Origin: Gluconobacter oxydans
GTDB taxonomy: Bacteria; Pseudomonadota; Alphaproteobacteria; Acetobacterales; Acetobacteraceae
DNA length: 64,000 bases
Assembly (NCBI RefSeq): GCF_006539685.1
Contig: NZ_BJNM01000001.1
Location: 124,001-188,000, forward strand
Reading direction: 5' to 3'
The notes under the pieces were generated by a model that did no database searches, was not told the origin of the DNA, and saw nothing but the letters and a program-made list of their open reading frames with translations. Position 1 is the first letter of the stretch; each line of letters begins with the position of its first letter. Positions 1 through 9,006 of this stretch are shown one piece after another. A program made the translations under genes and the position numbers.

Positions 1-883
1 GCCCGGGCAGGCGCTCATTGATTACACGGATCATTCCCTTCACGTGCTGCATCTTCAGCTTGAGCAGGACGAGGCGGCTCTGGCCTCGGCGAAGGCGACG
101 CTGGGGGAGGCCGAACTGTCGTACCGGCGCGGGCAGTCGCTGGTGGGCAGTACGGTATCGGCCGGGGAAGTAAGGCGGCGTCAGGCGGCGGTGCAGCAGG
201 CGCGTAGTACGGTCGTGGCGCGGGAAGCAGATATCGGGCTGATCCAGCATCGGCTGACGGAGGAGTTCACCTCCGTGACGGAAAAGATTGTGCAGGATGA
301 GGCGTCCACGCTGATTTCGCCGGTGCGGGGTGTCGTGCAGTCCATTCAGACCTCCGTGGCGTCGGATGTGACGCCGGGGCAGCCTGTGGCGACGGTCGTG
401 GATCTGTCGGGCGTATGGATTGTCGCGGATCTGCGGCCGGATGAGGTGTCGCGGCTGGTGCCCGGTGGCGTTGTGACGGTTCGTCCGTCGGGGAATGCGC
501 GGGCCGAGCCGTTCCGGGCGAAGATTACGACGATTGATGGTGTGGCCGATCCGGTGACGGGGCTGGTGCGGGTGGTGTGTGTCGTGGACCGGCCGGTGGC
601 GTTCCTGCGGCCGGGGATCATGCTGGATGCGGCGCTTGAAACCAGCGAGGCCGTGGACGGCATGATCGTGCCATCAAATGCGGTGCAGACGATCGAGGGG
701 CATGACCTTGTCTATGTGCAGACGGCCGAAGGGCAGTATGCGCCGCGCGAGGTCCGGGTGCGGCTGGCGACGGATGAGAGTGTCGTCGTGCAGGGCAATC
801 TGAAGGCGGGAGATGCTGTGGTGACGGAGGGCAGTTTTGCCCTGAAATCCATGTCGCTCGTCAGCGGGCTGGATACGGACTGA
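1..883 (+). CDS. RND efflux periplasmic adaptor subunit (5' end outside window)
   Basis: C-terminal part of a membrane-fusion protein linking an inner-membrane RND pump to an outer-membrane channel. The frame is open to the left edge and reads PGQALIDY upstream of the first internal GTG (44), so the start lies outside the window. Visible in order: a helical hairpin rich in Ala, Glu and Arg, a lipoyl-like return strand (SPVRGVVQSI), a beta-barrel segment (VWIVADLRPDEVSRL) and a membrane-proximal domain ending GLDTD. This is the usual order in CusB/CzcB adaptors. The pump gene follows after 9 bases, so the two are certainly one operon; the outer-membrane channel gene is not visible and may lie upstream. 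The substrate is not readable from this fragment, but the partner is a heavy-metal-type RND. Confidence 0.9.
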   Translation, partial: PGQALIDYTDHSLHVLHLQLEQDEAALASAKATLGEAELSYRRGQSLVGSTVSAGEVRRRQAAVQQARSTVVAREADIGLIQHRLTEEFTSVTEKIVQDEASTLISPVRGVVQSIQTSVASDVTPGQPVATVVDLSGVWIVADLRPDEVSRLVPGGVVTVRPSGNARAEPFRAKITTIDGVADPVTGLVRVVCVVDRPVAFLRPGIMLDAALETSEAVDGMIVPSNAVQTIEGHDLVYVQTAEGQYAPREVRVRLATDESVVVQGNLKAGDAVVTEGSFALKSMSLVSGLDTD

Positions 884-892
884 CCGGGTTTC

Positions 893-3800
893 ATGCTGCA
901 TTTTTTCCAGTCCAACCGTTTTGTCCTGCTGGGTCTGCTTGTTGCGCTGATGATCGGCGGGGTGATGACCGTGCCGGGACTGCCGGTCGAGCCGGTGCCG
1001 GATATTTCGCCCAAGCAGGTCATGGTTTCGGTGACTGCGCCGGGGCTGGCGACGGAAGAAGTCGAGAAGCTTATCACCTTTCCGGTTGAGGCGAGCCTGA
1101 CGGGGATTCCGGGTGTGACGGACCTGCGCTCCGTGTCGCGGACTGGGGTGTCGGCGGTTTATCTGCAGTTCGATGACGCGACGGATATCGATCTGGACCG
1201 GACGCGGGTTTCGGAGCGGTTGCAGGCGGCACGGGACAGCATCACCATGCCGGGTGTGAGCGTCTCGATGGGGCCGCTGGCGACGGGCATGGGCGAGATC
1301 ATGCAGTTGCAGATCCGTGGCGCCGGGCTCTCGCTGATGGAGCTGAACCGGCTCATGACCTGGACGGTCGTGCCGCAGTTGCGGCTGGTGCCGGGCGTTG
1401 TGGACGTCAACGTCAATGGCGGATCGGTCGAGACGTATCAGGTGGCGGTTGATCCGGCGCGGATGCGGACGTTCGGGGTTTCGATCAGCGAGATCGTGCA
1501 GGCTGTCGATACGAACAATGCGTCGTCCGGTGGCGGCTGGATTGCGCATCATGCCGAGCAGAACGTGGTTGTGGGCCGGGCGCTGGTAGGCAGTCTGGCG
1601 GATTTTGGCGCCATTCCCGTGAAGCTGGGAGCGGGCGGCCATGTGATCCGGCTGCGGGACATGGGGGTTGTGTCCGCCGGGCCGAGGACGCGGCTTGGGG
1701 CCGTGACGCGGGACGGGCAGGGTGAGGTGGTCATTGGCGTCGTGATGATGCAGACCGGGGCCAGCTCGAATGCGACGCTGGGTGCGATCGGGCGGGCTTT
1801 GCCGGCGATCCGGCAGTCCCTGCCGTCGGGTGTGACGCTGGAGCCTTATTACAGCCGGGCGACCCTGACGGGGCAGACCATCCATACGGTGAAGGAAAAC
1901 CTGCTGATCGGCGCGGGGCTGGTGCTGTTCGTGCTTGTCGTCGTGCTGGGGGACTGGCGGGCGGCGCTGGTGATCGTATCGGTCATTCCGGCGGCTCTGG
2001 TGGCGGCCATGGCGGGGATGCGGCTGTTTGGCGTTTCGGCCAATCTGCTGAGTCTGGGGGCGATCGATTTCGGGATGATCGTGGACAGTTCGCTCGTGGT
2101 GGTGGAGCATATCATGGTCGAGCGCGCTGCCACGCGGGAGTCGAAATCCTTTGCCGAACTGACGGTGGAGGCCGCAAAGGCCGTGGTGCGGCCGGTCAGT
2201 TTCGCAATCCTGATCATCGTTATGGTGTATCTGCCGGTGCTGACGCTTCAGGGCATCGAGGGCAAGATGTTCCGCCCGATGGCACAGACGGTCATCATGG
2301 CGCTGCTGACTTCGCTGGCTTACTGCTTCGTCTGTGTGCCGGTTCTGGCGGTGCTGGTGATGCGCAACAGCCTGCCGGATCGGGAAACCTGGTTCGTGCG
2401 GACGGTCCGGCGGTATTATGAGCCGGCGCTGCGCTGGACCGAGCATCACAGCGGGCGGCTGCTGATTGTGACTGTGGGGGCTTTTCTGCTGGCGGTGCTG
2501 GTGGGGGGGCGGCTTGGCGGGGAGTTCGTGCCGCAGCTTGAGGAAGGATCGTTGGCGCTCAATGCGATGCGCCTGCCTGGTGCGTCTCTGACCACGGTTC
2601 TGGAGGGGGTGACTGAGGAAGAGCGGATCCTGCGCTCCTTCCCGGAGGTCCAGACGGTTGTAAGCAGCACGGGGACGGCGGCCATTCCCACGGACCCGAT
2701 GGGAACGAACGAGACTGATACGTTCATTTTCCTGCGGCCGCGCAGTACGTGGAAGACGGCTACGACGCAGGCGGGACTGGTCGAGAAGTTCAATGCCGCC
2801 CTGCAGGCGAGGCGGCCGGAGGCGGCGTATTCCTGGTCGCAGCCGATCCAGATGCGGATGGATGATCTGCTGGCGGGTGTGCGGACGCAGCTTGCGATTT
2901 CGGTCTATGGCGATGATTTGTCGGAGCTGAACCGGATTGCGGGGCAGGTTGTCGAGACGCTGCGGACCGTGCGCGGTGCGGCGGATGTGGCGTTGCAGGG
3001 GAGCGGGACGGTGCCGTTCCTGCATATCGACGTGAACCGGGATGCGGCGGCGCGGCTGGGGGTATCGGTGCCGGATATTCTGGCGGTTGTGGAAGCCGTG
3101 GGTGGGCATGTTGGCAAGCCCGTGACGGTTCAGGGCGCGATCATTCCGACGCAGGTGCGTCTGCGGGAGGATGCGGTCAGTTCGGCGGACCGGATCGGGC
3201 ATCTGCAGGTGCGCCGGGCGGACGGGCAAGGCTGGGTTCTGCTGTCACAGGTGGCGGAAATCGTACTGTCGGATGGCGTATCGCGGATTGACCGGGACAA
3301 TATCCATCGCCGGGTGATCGTGCAGGCCAATATCCGCGGGCGGGATGTAAGTTCGTTCGTGGCGGCGGCGCAGCAGGCCGTGGCGCAGAAGGTCAGGATG
3401 CCGCAGGGCTACAGGATGGTCTGGGCCGGGCAGTTCCGGAACCTGCAATCCGCGCTGCACCGTCTGTTCATTGTCGTGCCGATCGCGCTGGCGTTGATCT
3501 TCCTGCTGCTGGTGGCGGCTCTGGGGTCGTTCGGGGCGGCGGCGCTGGTCTTTGCCAATCTGCCGATGGCGGCGACGGGCGGGATTTTCGTACTTGCGCT
3601 CCGGGGCCTGCCGTTCAGCATTGCGGCGGGGATCGGGTTCATCGCGCTGTTTGGCGTGGCGATCCTGAACGGTGTGGTGCTGGTGAGCCAGATCCGGGTC
3701 TTCCGGCAGGAAGGTCTGGCGGCGGCGGATGCGGCGTTTCAGGCGGCGCGCAGCCGGTTGCGGCCGGTTCTGGCAACGGCGTCCGTGGCCAGTCTGGGGT

Positions 3801-3970
3801 TCTTTCCAATGGCATTTTCTGGCGGATCGGGCGCGGAAGTGGAGCGGCCTCTGGCGTCTGTCGTGATCGGAGGGCTGGTGTCCTCCACACTTCTGACGCT
3901 GTTCGTATTGCCGACGCTTTATGCGCGGTTCTTTGGTCGCGAAAATGAAAGCGCCCCGGACAGGGGATGA
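893..3970 (+). CDS. Heavy-metal efflux (HME) RND permease, CusA/CzcA family
   Basis: Inner-membrane proton-driven pump of a tripartite metal efflux system, 1025 residues, the normal length for the family. It starts with a membrane helix (FVLLGLLVALMIGGV), followed by the porter motif PVEPVPDISPKQV, with a second porter half after residue 550. Helix 4 carries the HME signature as DFGMIVDSSLVVVEH with Asp392, Asp398 and Glu405, the charged residues used for proton relay in CzcA-type pumps. This separates it from drug-type RNDs. The usual G-A after the second Asp is S-S here. It probably exports a divalent or monovalent metal cation from periplasm or cytoplasm; which metal cannot be told. It is co-transcribed with the adaptor gene, and the stop codon lies inside a strong hairpin shared with the convergent porin gene. 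Confidence 0.93.
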   Translation: MLHFFQSNRFVLLGLLVALMIGGVMTVPGLPVEPVPDISPKQVMVSVTAPGLATEEVEKLITFPVEASLTGIPGVTDLRSVSRTGVSAVYLQFDDATDIDLDRTRVSERLQAARDSITMPGVSVSMGPLATGMGEIMQLQIRGAGLSLMELNRLMTWTVVPQLRLVPGVVDVNVNGGSVETYQVAVDPARMRTFGVSISEIVQAVDTNNASSGGGWIAHHAEQNVVVGRALVGSLADFGAIPVKLGAGGHVIRLRDMGVVSAGPRTRLGAVTRDGQGEVVIGVVMMQTGASSNATLGAIGRALPAIRQSLPSGVTLEPYYSRATLTGQTIHTVKENLLIGAGLVLFVLVVVLGDWRAALVIVSVIPAALVAAMAGMRLFGVSANLLSLGAIDFGMIVDSSLVVVEHIMVERAATRESKSFAELTVEAAKAVVRPVSFAILIIVMVYLPVLTLQGIEGKMFRPMAQTVIMALLTSLAYCFVCVPVLAVLVMRNSLPDRETWFVRTVRRYYEPALRWTEHHSGRLLIVTVGAFLLAVLVGGRLGGEFVPQLEEGSLALNAMRLPGASLTTVLEGVTEEERILRSFPEVQTVVSSTGTAAIPTDPMGTNETDTFIFLRPRSTWKTATTQAGLVEKFNAALQARRPEAAYSWSQPIQMRMDDLLAGVRTQLAISVYGDDLSELNRIAGQVVETLRTVRGAADVALQGSGTVPFLHIDVNRDAAARLGVSVPDILAVVEAVGGHVGKPVTVQGAIIPTQVRLREDAVSSADRIGHLQVRRADGQGWVLLSQVAEIVLSDGVSRIDRDNIHRRVIVQANIRGRDVSSFVAAAQQAVAQKVRMPQGYRMVWAGQFRNLQSALHRLFIVVPIALALIFLLLVAALGSFGAAALVFANLPMAATGGIFVLALRGLPFSIAAGIGFIALFGVAILNGVVLVSQIRVFRQEGLAAADAAFQAARSRLRPVLATASVASLGFFPMAFSGGSGAEVERPLASVVIGGLVSSTLLTLFVLPTLYARFFGRENESAPDRG

Positions 3971-3983
3971 GCCTGTCCGGGGC
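3953..3983. terminator. Hairpin between convergent RND and porin genes
   Basis: Perfect 12-bp stem, GCCCCGGACAGG with CCTGTCCGGGGC, and a 7-nt loop, overlapping the RND stop codon. It is followed by a short T-rich stretch only in the minus direction, so it is a better terminator for the porin gene but can serve both. Confidence 0.7.
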
Positions 3984-3991
3984 GGGGGGCC

Positions 3992-5971
3992 TTACTGGAA
4001 GGGCAGGTAGCGGAAGTCGAAGAAGATCTGGCTCATGCTGGTATGCGGATCGCCGCCAATGCCGGACCAGATCTGCCGCCGCGAATAGGCAAGCTGCGTG
4101 CCTGCTTCCACGGTGCCGAACTTGCCCTTGAAGAAGCGCCACCAGCCGCCGATCGTGATCTCCGAAACGCTGCGGGTATTGGCTGTGCAGGAGAGCGTGG
4201 AGAGTTCCTGCAGACAGCCCGCGTTGGAATAGCCCGGGTTGCCGTAGCCGTAGGAGCTGCCGTTTTCGTTGAAATAGGAATGGCCGACGCGCTGCGTGCC
4301 GAAATAGCCGTAGACATCGATGCGCGGGTTGGGATGCGCGATGACGCCGGCCTGGGCCTGGACGCCAAAGAGCGGATCGGGGCTGCCATTGGCCTTGAGC
4401 GTGGTATCAGGCAGCAGGACGGAGCCATAGCGGTTGATGCCCCAGCCTGCGAGGCCGGCCATGCGCAGTTCCACCTTGCCGGAAATGAGCGGCAGGATCA
4501 TGGAGCCGCCCGCGCCGCCGCCGATGGCGGTGTTATTATGGCCGGTATTGCCCATGGTCACGCGGTCATGGGGGAAGTGCAGGATGCCTTCCATTTCGTA
4601 ATGGCCCCAGACGGGATCGTAGGCGACCTTGCCGATGACGTCAGGCGCGATTTCATTGGAGAAATTGGCCGTGTCATTGGTTAGGCCAACACCGTTCTCG
4701 CCGATCGTGACGGTGGAGCCGTTGGGCATCGACACCGCACCGTTGCTGGCGGAAAAGCCGGTCGTGTCATACAGCGTGGCGGGGTTTTCGATTGAAAGAC
4801 CGGTCCACAGACGGTGATGGAAGAAATCCTTCACGATGCGGACCTGCCACTGGCGGGACCAGGTCTGGCCTGCGAGCATCGAGGCTTCGATCGTTTCCGG
4901 AAGGCTTTCCTGTCGTGCGACGATACCCGCACGGCCCGGTGTCAGAAGGCTCCAGGCCTGACCGCCAAGGAAATGCCAGCCTTCCTTGTTGTCGTCATAG
5001 GCCAGATAGGCCTGACGCAGCCGGAAGGAGTAGCTGTTGCTCTCGTAAGGGTCAGTCGTGACGGCGCCGGCGCCGAAATCGGATTCAAAGAAGCCCGAGA
5101 TCGTGGCTTCGGAATTGATGTTGCCGCGTGCGAGCAGGGACAGGCGGCTGTAGCGGGCGCCGCCGTCAAAATTGTTGGTGTGATAGCGCGGCTCGTTCGG
5201 ATACGGCATGTCCTGCCAGTAATTGAACGTATCGGATGCGACATGGCGGTTCTCGAGCACGGCGGCCGTATCGACGAAACCGCCGAGCATGAGCGTGACC
5301 GGACCCAGATGGAACACGCCGTGATCGCCGACGGCACCTGCGGACTGCGCGCCCAGCGTCTCACGCGGATGCGGACCCACGCCATTTTCCGCGAAATGGA
5401 CGAGCACGTCTTCGGCGCGATGCCCAACGACTGCGAGTTCGGAGCCCTTGTCGGTGTCGATCACCCCGCGTCCGGTGGGGGAGAGGGAAACGCGGTCGCG
5501 TCGTGCCACAGCGCCGCGGACAGGTTCGGCTCCGGCGGCAGCGGTCATTTCGCCAGGCGTAGCCGTGAACTGGGGAGCTTCGGCGGTTTTAAGGCCATGA
5601 CGGCGCGCGGATGCGGTGGTGATCCGTTCGCCATGCTCTGCGTGGACGTCACTGCGGGCGTCCGGACGGGCGGTGGCAAGCTGTCCGTCATGGGGGGCGG
5701 AGGCATGGGAGGCAGAGCTGCCCGAGGCATGGTGTCGGGCGATTTCCGCTTTCAGCACGGCCATGTCGTGATTGATGGCGCGCTGTTCTTCCTGCACATG
5801 GGCCTGAGCGGCCTGAAGGCGGCTCATTTCCTGTTCCATTCTTGAAACGATATCGTCATCGGCACGAGCCGCTGTGCCCAGCATGAGGGCGCCCAGTGTC
5901 GTGCCGAGAAACAGATATCCGCGTCCCGATAACCGCAGGGAGCGCAGCGTGCGGAAGGTGAGCAGTTTCAA
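3992..5971 (-). CDS. Outer-membrane porin with N-terminal coiled coil (DcaP-like)
   Basis: Predicted trimeric outer-membrane channel of 659 residues. Signal peptide at residues 1-37 (LGTTLGALMLGTAARA, cleavage before DDD). Next comes a coiled-coil segment of about 35 residues (MEQEMSRLQAAQAHVQEEQR), then a low-complexity linker rich in His, Ala and Arg to about residue 200. A long beta-strand-rich domain begins around GFVDTAAVLENRH, with many aromatic residues and a C-terminal FRYLPFQ. The coiled-coil plus barrel layout resembles DcaP-type porins that take up organic acids or oligosaccharides. The linker is long for the family. It stands alone, convergent with the efflux operon, and has a long AT-rich upstream region suggesting its own regulated promoter. 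Substrate unknown. Confidence 0.8.
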   Translation of the reverse strand: MKLLTFRTLRSLRLSGRGYLFLGTTLGALMLGTAARADDDIVSRMEQEMSRLQAAQAHVQEEQRAINHDMAVLKAEIARHHASGSSASHASAPHDGQLATARPDARSDVHAEHGERITTASARRHGLKTAEAPQFTATPGEMTAAAGAEPVRGAVARRDRVSLSPTGRGVIDTDKGSELAVVGHRAEDVLVHFAENGVGPHPRETLGAQSAGAVGDHGVFHLGPVTLMLGGFVDTAAVLENRHVASDTFNYWQDMPYPNEPRYHTNNFDGGARYSRLSLLARGNINSEATISGFFESDFGAGAVTTDPYESNSYSFRLRQAYLAYDDNKEGWHFLGGQAWSLLTPGRAGIVARQESLPETIEASMLAGQTWSRQWQVRIVKDFFHHRLWTGLSIENPATLYDTTGFSASNGAVSMPNGSTVTIGENGVGLTNDTANFSNEIAPDVIGKVAYDPVWGHYEMEGILHFPHDRVTMGNTGHNNTAIGGGAGGSMILPLISGKVELRMAGLAGWGINRYGSVLLPDTTLKANGSPDPLFGVQAQAGVIAHPNPRIDVYGYFGTQRVGHSYFNENGSSYGYGNPGYSNAGCLQELSTLSCTANTRSVSEITIGGWWRFFKGKFGTVEAGTQLAYSRRQIWSGIGGDPHTSMSQIFFDFRYLPFQ

Positions 5972-6496
5972 CTAATTCCCCCATGTCAAAAGATGTCCTG
6001 AACATGTGCATGAACTCGGGCGCGATAGCTTTTAAAAAGATTTTCAGGTCGGCTCTGACGCGCCGCAGACCGCAGGAAAGTGCGGGGAACACGCAATATT
6101 CCCGTCTGGATTTCGGGCAAAGTCACGGAATCGTGAAATTGTTTCCCGTGAGGGGAGCGGTATTTCCTGAAAGAACAAACAGGAATTCAGGAAAATTGAA
6201 TGCAAAGTCATTAAATATATTTTTAAATAAATTCAGATTTAATATAATTTTTTATTCATAACTTGTTCGATCTTGATTTGTGTCCTGCTCGACATTTTTA
6301 TTATTGCTTCATTTTCTTTTCGATATGACGATCTTTCTTCTGTAATAAAAAGTATCAGAAGCCGCTCGGGGCGCCGGGGTCTGACAGGATCGCCCGCACG
6401 GGTTCTGTATTCCGTCTTCACCCCATCCTGCCGCTCTGGCATGCTGTGCCGACGGGCATGATGGTCCATGCGGCTTTTTGGAAATGGAATGCGGTG
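5972..6496. other. 525-bp AT-rich intergenic region
   Basis: Divergent region between the porin (minus) and the nitrilase-family gene (plus). About 6180-6330 is strikingly AT-rich compared with its surroundings, with runs of T and A and small inverted repeats such as TTAAAT / ATTTAA. It should hold the porin promoter and probably the amidase promoter. I see no convincing ORF, RNA gene or named operator. Confidence 0.6.
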
Positions 6497-7291
6497 ATGA
6501 GAGTTGCTCTGGGACAGTTTGCTGTTGCGCCGGACTGGGAAACCAACCAGCGGCAATGCCTCGACCTGATCGCACGGGCGCGGGAGGGAGGGGCCGAGCT
6601 TCTGGTCCTGCCCGAAGGGATCCTGGCGCAGGACATCAATAATCCGGAACTCCTGCCGCAGACGGCGCAGCCGCTGGACGGACCGTTCATGGAGGGACTG
6701 CGCAAGGCCAGTCAGGGCATTGCCGTGGCCGGATGCGTGAATGTGCCGGACGGGAATGGACGGTTTTACAACACGCAGTTCGTGCTGCGGGATGGAGCGT
6801 TCATTGCAACGTATCGCAAGCTGCATCTGTATGACGCGTTCAGCATGAAGGAATCCCAGCGCACCTCGCCGGGGCTGGAACTGCCGCCCGTGGTGCAGAT
6901 CGGGGACATGAAGGTGGGTCTGATGACCTGCTATGATGTGCGTTTTCCGGAACTGGCACGTCATCTGGCACTGGCGGGGGCGGAAGTTCTGCTGCTGCCG
7001 GCTGCCTGGGTGCGGGGTCCTGGCAAGGAACGGCATTGGGAAATTATGTCCGTGGCGCGGGCGCTGGAAAACACCTGCTATGTCGTGGCGGTCGGGGAAT
7101 GTGGCGCGCGCAATACCGGATTCAGCATGGTGGTCGATCCGCTGGGCGTCGTGACGCTGGCTCTGGGCGAGGCGCCGGCTCTCGGCTTTGCCACGCTGGA
7201 CCGGGAGCGGATCGCTCATGCCCGGCAGGTTCTGCCGGTCTTGGAAAACCGGCGCTTTGCGGCCCCGGTTCTGGCCGATTTGAAAAACTGA
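6497..7291 (+). CDS. Carbon-nitrogen hydrolase (nitrilase superfamily, Nit2/omega-amidase-like)
   Basis: Cytoplasmic amidase of 264 residues from the chosen start. The Glu-Lys-Cys triad is complete: Glu40 in VLPEGIL, Lys108 in YRKLHLYD, Cys145 in MTCYDVRFPEL. The YRKLHLYD and CYDVRFPE signatures match the Nit2 / deaminated glutathione amidase branch, which repairs deaminated glutathione or hydrolyses omega-amides; that assignment is by resemblance. An in-frame ATG at 6446 would add 17 residues with no family similarity, whereas MRVALGQFAV is the normal first strand, so 6497 is preferred. A possible glutathione link comes from the glutathionylspermidine synthase-like gene two genes downstream. 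Confidence 0.85.
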   Translation: MRVALGQFAVAPDWETNQRQCLDLIARAREGGAELLVLPEGILAQDINNPELLPQTAQPLDGPFMEGLRKASQGIAVAGCVNVPDGNGRFYNTQFVLRDGAFIATYRKLHLYDAFSMKESQRTSPGLELPPVVQIGDMKVGLMTCYDVRFPELARHLALAGAEVLLLPAAWVRGPGKERHWEIMSVARALENTCYVVAVGECGARNTGFSMVVDPLGVVTLALGEAPALGFATLDRERIAHARQVLPVLENRRFAAPVLADLKN

Positions 7292-7372
7292 AACACCTCA
7301 GGACCGAGAATCTATCTTCTGCGATCAGATATGTTACGGTAAGTTTCTACTGAACATTACTTCGTGGGAACA

Positions 7373-7690
7373 ATGAAAAACGGTATCGCGTGGGGTGTAG
7401 GGGCCGGTGCTCTCATCATGGGGCTCGGCGTGCTAGGGCTGAGCCTGCGGAATCCACAGGGAATGCAGGCTGCGGCCACACGTCCTGATCCGTGCGCTTC
7501 TGCGGCCGCGCAGGCCCAGCGTCCCCAGAACTGTTCGGATTCCGGCCATTCCTCGGGCGCCGTATATGTTCCAACATCCACCAGAAGGTCCGACGATGAG
7601 CGTGGTGGCCGTGGAGGGGGAGACGAGAGTTCGGCGGGACATGCCGGCTTTGGCGAAAGCGCGGGCGCCCATGCGGGCGGGGGCGAATAG
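7373..7690 (+). CDS. Small exported low-complexity protein
   Basis: Unrecognised protein of 105 residues. It begins MKNGIAWGVGAGALIMGLG, a single N-terminal hydrophobic segment that is either a signal peptide or an anchor, followed by an Ala-rich part with two Cys residues (DPCASAAAQ, PQNCSDS). The tail is Gly, Ser, His and Arg rich and ends AHAGGGE. An upstream in-frame GTG at 7364 is possible. It ends 9 bases before the glutathionylspermidine synthase-like gene, so it is very likely co-transcribed. Enterobacterial ygiB-ygiC also pairs a small envelope protein with such an enzyme, but I cannot align this protein to YgiB. Confidence 0.6.
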   Translation: MKNGIAWGVGAGALIMGLGVLGLSLRNPQGMQAAATRPDPCASAAAQAQRPQNCSDSGHSSGAVYVPTSTRRSDDERGGRGGGDESSAGHAGFGESAGAHAGGGE

Positions 7691-7699
7691 TTTTCGCGC

Positions 7700-8899
7700 A
7701 TGGTTCAGCTTCGCCGCCTGACCTCTTCCGCAAGGCCGGACTGGCAGGCTGAGGCAGACCGGCTCGGCTATCATTATTACCGCAATGCCGATGGCAGCTT
7801 CGCCTGGCGCGAAGATGTCCGCTACGAGTTCGATGCGGCTGCGGTCGCGCTCATCCGGAAAGTCTCCGAAACGCTGCACCGGCTCTGCCTGTCGGTCGTG
7901 GACGAGACTGTCAGGCAACCGGGCGGGCTGGATGCGTTTCACATTCCGCCTGCCGTGCAGGACGTGGTGCGCCAGTCCTGGGCGCGGCGTGATCCGTTCC
8001 TGATCGGGCGCTTCGATCTTGCCTGGTGCGGCGGCCAGCCCCGGCTGATCGAATATAATGCCGATACGCCCGCAACACTTCCCGAACGCACGCGGATGCA
8101 GACCGCATGGCATCGGCAGAGAGGGCATCCGCATACCCATGCACCTCTGGACGCGCAGGCCCTTGTGGACCGGCTGGCGGATCTGCGACGGAAGGGGCTG
8201 ATTGATCGCACCCTTCACATCGTGCCCTATCCGGACAATCTCGAAGACACGACGCATGCCGTCTATTACCGGCAATGGGCCGAACAGGCCGGACTTGAGG
8301 CGATCCATTGCGAATTGCGCGATCTGGAAATCACGCATGGCGGCCAGCTTCTGCATCGCGGACGCATCGTCCGGAGCATGATCCGCATGTATCCCTGGGA
8401 ACTGATGTTCCGCGATTCCGGCGCCCGACACCTTGAGCACTGTGGCTGCACGTTTCTGAACCCGCCCTGGACGGCGCTGCTGTCCAACAAGGCGCTGCTG
8501 CCCGCCTTGTGGAAGCGCTATCCGGGGCATCCCAATCTGCTGGCGGCCGGATATGCCCCACAGGACGTGATCGGCAGGCACGGGCGATCTTCTCCCCGCG
8601 CCTATGTGGAAAAGCCGATTCATGCGCGCGGGGGCGAGAATGTGCGCATCCTGCGCGATGGCCGCGCCCTTTGTGCCGAGGCCGGGACCTATGGCGCGTA
8701 TCCGAAAATCTACCAGGAGTTCGCCGATCACCGGATCGACGGGGTAACGGCATCGGTCGGGGCCTGGATTGTCGGGGACAGCTTTGCCGGTCTGACCATG
8801 CGGGAGAGCCAGGCCCCCATCGTGCGGCATACCTCGCCGATCGTGCCGCATCTGGTCCGCAGGCCGGGCTTCATGCGCAGACTGCTGCGCTCGGGGTGA
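7700..8899 (+). CDS. Glutathionylspermidine synthase family protein (YgiC/YjfC-like ATP-grasp)
   Basis: ATP-grasp ligase-like enzyme of 399 residues. The family features are visible: the core RFDLAWCGGQPRLIEYNAD around residue 115, then YPWELMFRDS, NPPWTALLSNKALLP, and the glycine-rich nucleotide-binding strand EKPIHARGGENV, closing with SFAGLTMRESQAP. It corresponds to the C-terminal synthetase domain of glutathionylspermidine synthase without the amidase domain, as in YgiC and YjfC, whose substrates remain uncertain. It probably couples ATP hydrolysis to amide bond formation on a peptide or polyamine. It is co-transcribed with the small exported protein just upstream. Confidence 0.85.
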   Translation: MVQLRRLTSSARPDWQAEADRLGYHYYRNADGSFAWREDVRYEFDAAAVALIRKVSETLHRLCLSVVDETVRQPGGLDAFHIPPAVQDVVRQSWARRDPFLIGRFDLAWCGGQPRLIEYNADTPATLPERTRMQTAWHRQRGHPHTHAPLDAQALVDRLADLRRKGLIDRTLHIVPYPDNLEDTTHAVYYRQWAEQAGLEAIHCELRDLEITHGGQLLHRGRIVRSMIRMYPWELMFRDSGARHLEHCGCTFLNPPWTALLSNKALLPALWKRYPGHPNLLAAGYAPQDVIGRHGRSSPRAYVEKPIHARGGENVRILRDGRALCAEAGTYGAYPKIYQEFADHRIDGVTASVGAWIVGDSFAGLTMRESQAPIVRHTSPIVPHLVRRPGFMRRLLRSG

Positions 8900-9006
8900 G
8901 CGATCGCAGAGCATGTCTGAAAACTTCACATAACACCGCCCCGTTTTTGCCACATGATGGGATCAGCGTCCTTCAGGGTGCCGACTTCCGATATCGTGAG
9001 GATGCC

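Noticed and set aside
674-3229. 851-codon frame antisense to the RND permease (and similar long frames antisense to the quinoprotein dehydrogenase at 48695-51178 and gap-pgk at 57842-60088)
   Set aside because: Arg, His and Pro-rich translations typical of antisense frames in GC-rich genes; the sense genes are certain.
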